A stretch of DNA of 8,016 nt from Deltaproteobacteria bacterium (GTDB lineage: Bacteria > Desulfobacterota > Desulfomonilia > UBA1062), in contig JALNWY010000142.1 in NCBI GenBank assembly GCA_023230665.1, forward strand, positions 1 through 8,016. The letters are read 5' to 3'. Made by a program: the position numbers and the translations under genes. The notes under the pieces were generated by a model, which was not told the origin of the DNA, ran no database searches, and worked only from the letters and a program-made list of their open reading frames with translations. Shown in pieces: positions 6,651 through 8,016 of this stretch; the first letter of the stretch is position 1, and every line of letters starts with the position of its first letter.

Positions 6651-7541
6651 TCACCTCTCACGAGACGCCCCCTGCCCTCGCTGCACGATCTCCGTGAACC
6701 GGCCGAAGAGCTCTTCCTGCACCGGGCGCGCAATCCTGGGGTTGATGCCCTGCCGCACGAAATCCGGGTCCCGGATGCGGCCCTTGCACAGGTCGAGCAG
6801 CCTGGCGTTGCTGAACACATAATCCGGGGGCTTGTTGAGCTTCTTTGCAAACTCGTCCCTTACGAGAAAGATCTCTTTGAACATCTCCTGCCGGCTTTTG
6901 TCGAGCCGGCTGTATCCCTTGGCCTTTTCATACTTTTCCTGCCTGTTTTTCCTGCCATTCTGCCCGTCCTGAAGCATGAGGTTCTGGAGCAGGTAGGCGT
7001 CCAGCAGCCCCGCTCGCCCGAGTTTGGCAAACAGCGCATCTTTGAGCCTGAACAGATGCCTTACGTCGCCCATGGCATATTCGAGGGCGTCTTTAGCGAT
7101 CGGCCTTCTCATCCAGTTGTACTGCTGAAACTTCTTCTTGTTCAGAGAAGCCACGCCCAGCTCTTCTTCAAGAACATACGCCAGGCCCTGCTTCGGGTAG
7201 TCCAGCAGCGCCACCGCCGGCCTCAGATCAAGCACTGACTTCAACCTGATGCCGTATGCCTTCTCGAGCAGCGCTGCATCGCTCATCGAGTCATACATGA
7301 CCTTCAGCAGGTCGCGCTTTTCGAAAAACTTCCTGATGCCCTGGCTGTTCTTCAGCCTTAAGGGGTCGATGATGACCTCGTTCTCCAGGTCGAAGATCTG
7401 GACAAGGCAGAGGTGCTCCCCATAGCAGTGCAGATTGAACTCTGCCTCCACATCGACGGCCACCGCCTTTTGGCCGCGCTCGTCAAGTGCATCCAGGTAG
7501 CGATGAATTTCATGGTCATTCTTCAGCTCGATAATATTCAT
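6651..7541 (-). CDS. rnd: Ribonuclease D (DEDDy 3'-5' exoribonuclease with HRDC domain)
   Basis: Exoribonuclease that trims 3' ends of structured RNAs, in E. coli mainly tRNA precursors. The 296-residue protein has a DEDDy nuclease domain (about 1-185): Exo I D-V-E at 30-32, Exo II with the conserved Asp aligned to D88 in Y-D-S-M-S-D, and Exo III Y-A-M-G-D at 155-159 with catalytic Y155 and D159. The W-M-R-R-P motif at 143-147 before Exo III is the usual RNase D signature. A basic linker (about 195-215) leads to an HRDC-like domain at about 215-280 (R-D-E-F-A-K-K-L-N-K-P-P near 228-239). E. coli RNase D has about 375 residues and two HRDC-like domains, so this is a short form with apparently one. 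An in-frame TAG shortly upstream leaves the ATG at 7539-7541 as the first start; only a weak AGAAG site precedes it. It diverges from the lipoprotein gene. A small chance remains that it is a paralogous DEDDy exonuclease. Confidence 0.88.
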   Translation of the reverse strand: MNIIELKNDHEIHRYLDALDERGQKAVAVDVEAEFNLHCYGEHLCLVQIFDLENEVIIDPLRLKNSQGIRKFFEKRDLLKVMYDSMSDAALLEKAYGIRLKSVLDLRPAVALLDYPKQGLAYVLEEELGVASLNKKKFQQYNWMRRPIAKDALEYAMGDVRHLFRLKDALFAKLGRAGLLDAYLLQNLMLQDGQNGRKNRQEKYEKAKGYSRLDKSRQEMFKEIFLVRDEFAKKLNKPPDYVFSNARLLDLCKGRIRDPDFVRQGINPRIARPVQEELFGRFTEIVQRGQGASRER

Positions 7542-7589
7542 GGTACGCTTCTATATCGTATTTACGAAAGCAGCGAAAGCGATAAAGGA

Positions 7590-7619
7590 TTGAGACCCGT
7601 GGAATACCGGTTATGTAAT
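7590..7619 (+). promoter_or_regulatory. Candidate sigma-70-type promoter of the lipoprotein gene
   Basis: TTGAGA at 7590-7595 (5 of 6 to TTGACA) and TGTAAT at 7614-7619 (5 of 6 to TATAAT) are 18 bases apart in the RNase D/lipoprotein gap. Transcription would start near 7626, giving a leader of about 100 bases. A weaker alternative is TTGCCA at 7639-7644 with TATATC at 7663-7668. Confidence 0.3.
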
Positions 7620-7728
7620 ACTCAAAGGATCATGTCTGTTGCCATATGACCTGTACGCCTCGTATATCCGTTATGGCACCTGATCCTGTTGCTTGTTTTT
7701 TTTGAGTCTGTTGAAAAAGGAGGGACCT

Positions 7729-8016
7729 ATGGCTGCCGCATCCAAGCCTGCCAGAGTCGTACTCGTTTTCCTCATGATTTTCCTGTGCGCGTTTCTCGTT
7801 TCGTGCAGCGACGATGACGACAACGATCAGCCGGGCCCCGAGGGATTGACCGAGGCCGTGCAGCCCTTGCCCCTGCCGGGCATCTATGAGGTTGCGTGCA
7901 GCAACGTGGCCCTGGATTTCACTCGACTGGGGGCGGACGAGGGCGTGACAGACTACTGGGAAGGCCTGCCGGCGGATGATGGCACGGGGCGCTATGTGAC
8001 CGATCTGCTGGCTGAC
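7729..8016 (+). CDS. Exported lipoprotein of unknown function, N-terminal 96 codons (3' end outside window)
   Basis: The visible part has a lipoprotein signal peptide: basic K6 and R9, a hydrophobic core at about 10-24, and a lipobox L-V-S-C with the lipidated cysteine at C26. Ser at +2 suggests sorting to the outer membrane by the E. coli rule, which may not hold in this lineage. An acidic tether (S-D-D-D-D-N-D, 27-33) follows, then a proline-rich linker (46-50) and the start of a folded part with G-I-Y-E-V-A-C-S-N-V at 51-60 and D-Y-W-E-G-L-P at 75-81. These phrases faintly recall deltaproteobacterial lipoproteins with alpha/beta-hydrolase domains, but no catalytic motif lies within the window, so I assign no function. 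The start is very well supported by an AAGGAGGG-like Shine-Dalgarno (about 7717-7724) 4 to 5 bases before the ATG. The frame is open to the right edge. Confidence 0.85.
   Translation, partial: MAAASKPARVVLVFLMIFLCAFLVSCSDDDDNDQPGPEGLTEAVQPLPLPGIYEVACSNVALDFTRLGADEGVTDYWEGLPADDGTGRYVTDLLAD

Noticed and set aside
7696..7703. Run of eight Ts, possibly the tail of an intrinsic terminator
   Set aside because: No stem lies directly upstream, and it sits between a promoter-like region and a strong ribosome site, so it is more likely just part of the leader.

Overview
The window looks like chromosomal DNA from a Deltaproteobacterium (Desulfobacterota in the wider sense). The basis is protein style, not a marker gene: a PAS-GAF-PAS sensor whose C-terminal Cys/His module I recall as common in that group, a DUF2007 protein fused to a zinc ribbon, and a high-GC body (sampled lines at about 65-68% GC). 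No rRNA, tRNA, CRISPR array, insertion sequence or integrase was recognised.

Layout. (1) 1-809, minus strand: the N-terminal half of a CPA1 cation/proton antiporter of the NhaP2/CvrA type, running off the left edge. (2) 810-1498: about 690 bases without a convincing gene, AT-richer, holding a TTGACA-like box and a 21-bp inverted repeat. (3) 1499-4549, plus strand: a complete 1016-residue SNF2-family ATPase with an N-terminal SWIM zinc finger, starting at TTG. (4) 4550-4613: short convergent gap with a candidate terminator for the minus strand. (5) 4614-6005, minus strand: a 463-residue PAS-GAF-PAS protein with a Cys/His C-terminus and no recognisable kinase or cyclase. (6) 6177-6491, minus strand: a 104-residue DUF2007 plus zinc-ribbon protein. 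(7) 6651-7541, minus strand: a short RNase D. (8) 7729-8016, plus strand: the start of a lipoprotein running off the right edge.

The three minus-strand genes (RNase D, DUF2007 protein, PAS protein) lie in one direction with gaps of 159 and 171 bases, so they may be separate units. The antiporter and SNF2 genes diverge from the 690-base gap, and RNase D and the lipoprotein diverge from a 187-base gap. I see no convincing shared pathway: the window reads as a set of single genes for ion homeostasis, nucleic-acid transactions, sensing, RNA processing and the cell envelope. The points most worth a second look are the output-less PAS protein, the large uncharacterised middle of the SWIM-SNF2 protein, and the composition change near 1400-1500. 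I found no clear sign of a new multi-gene system.
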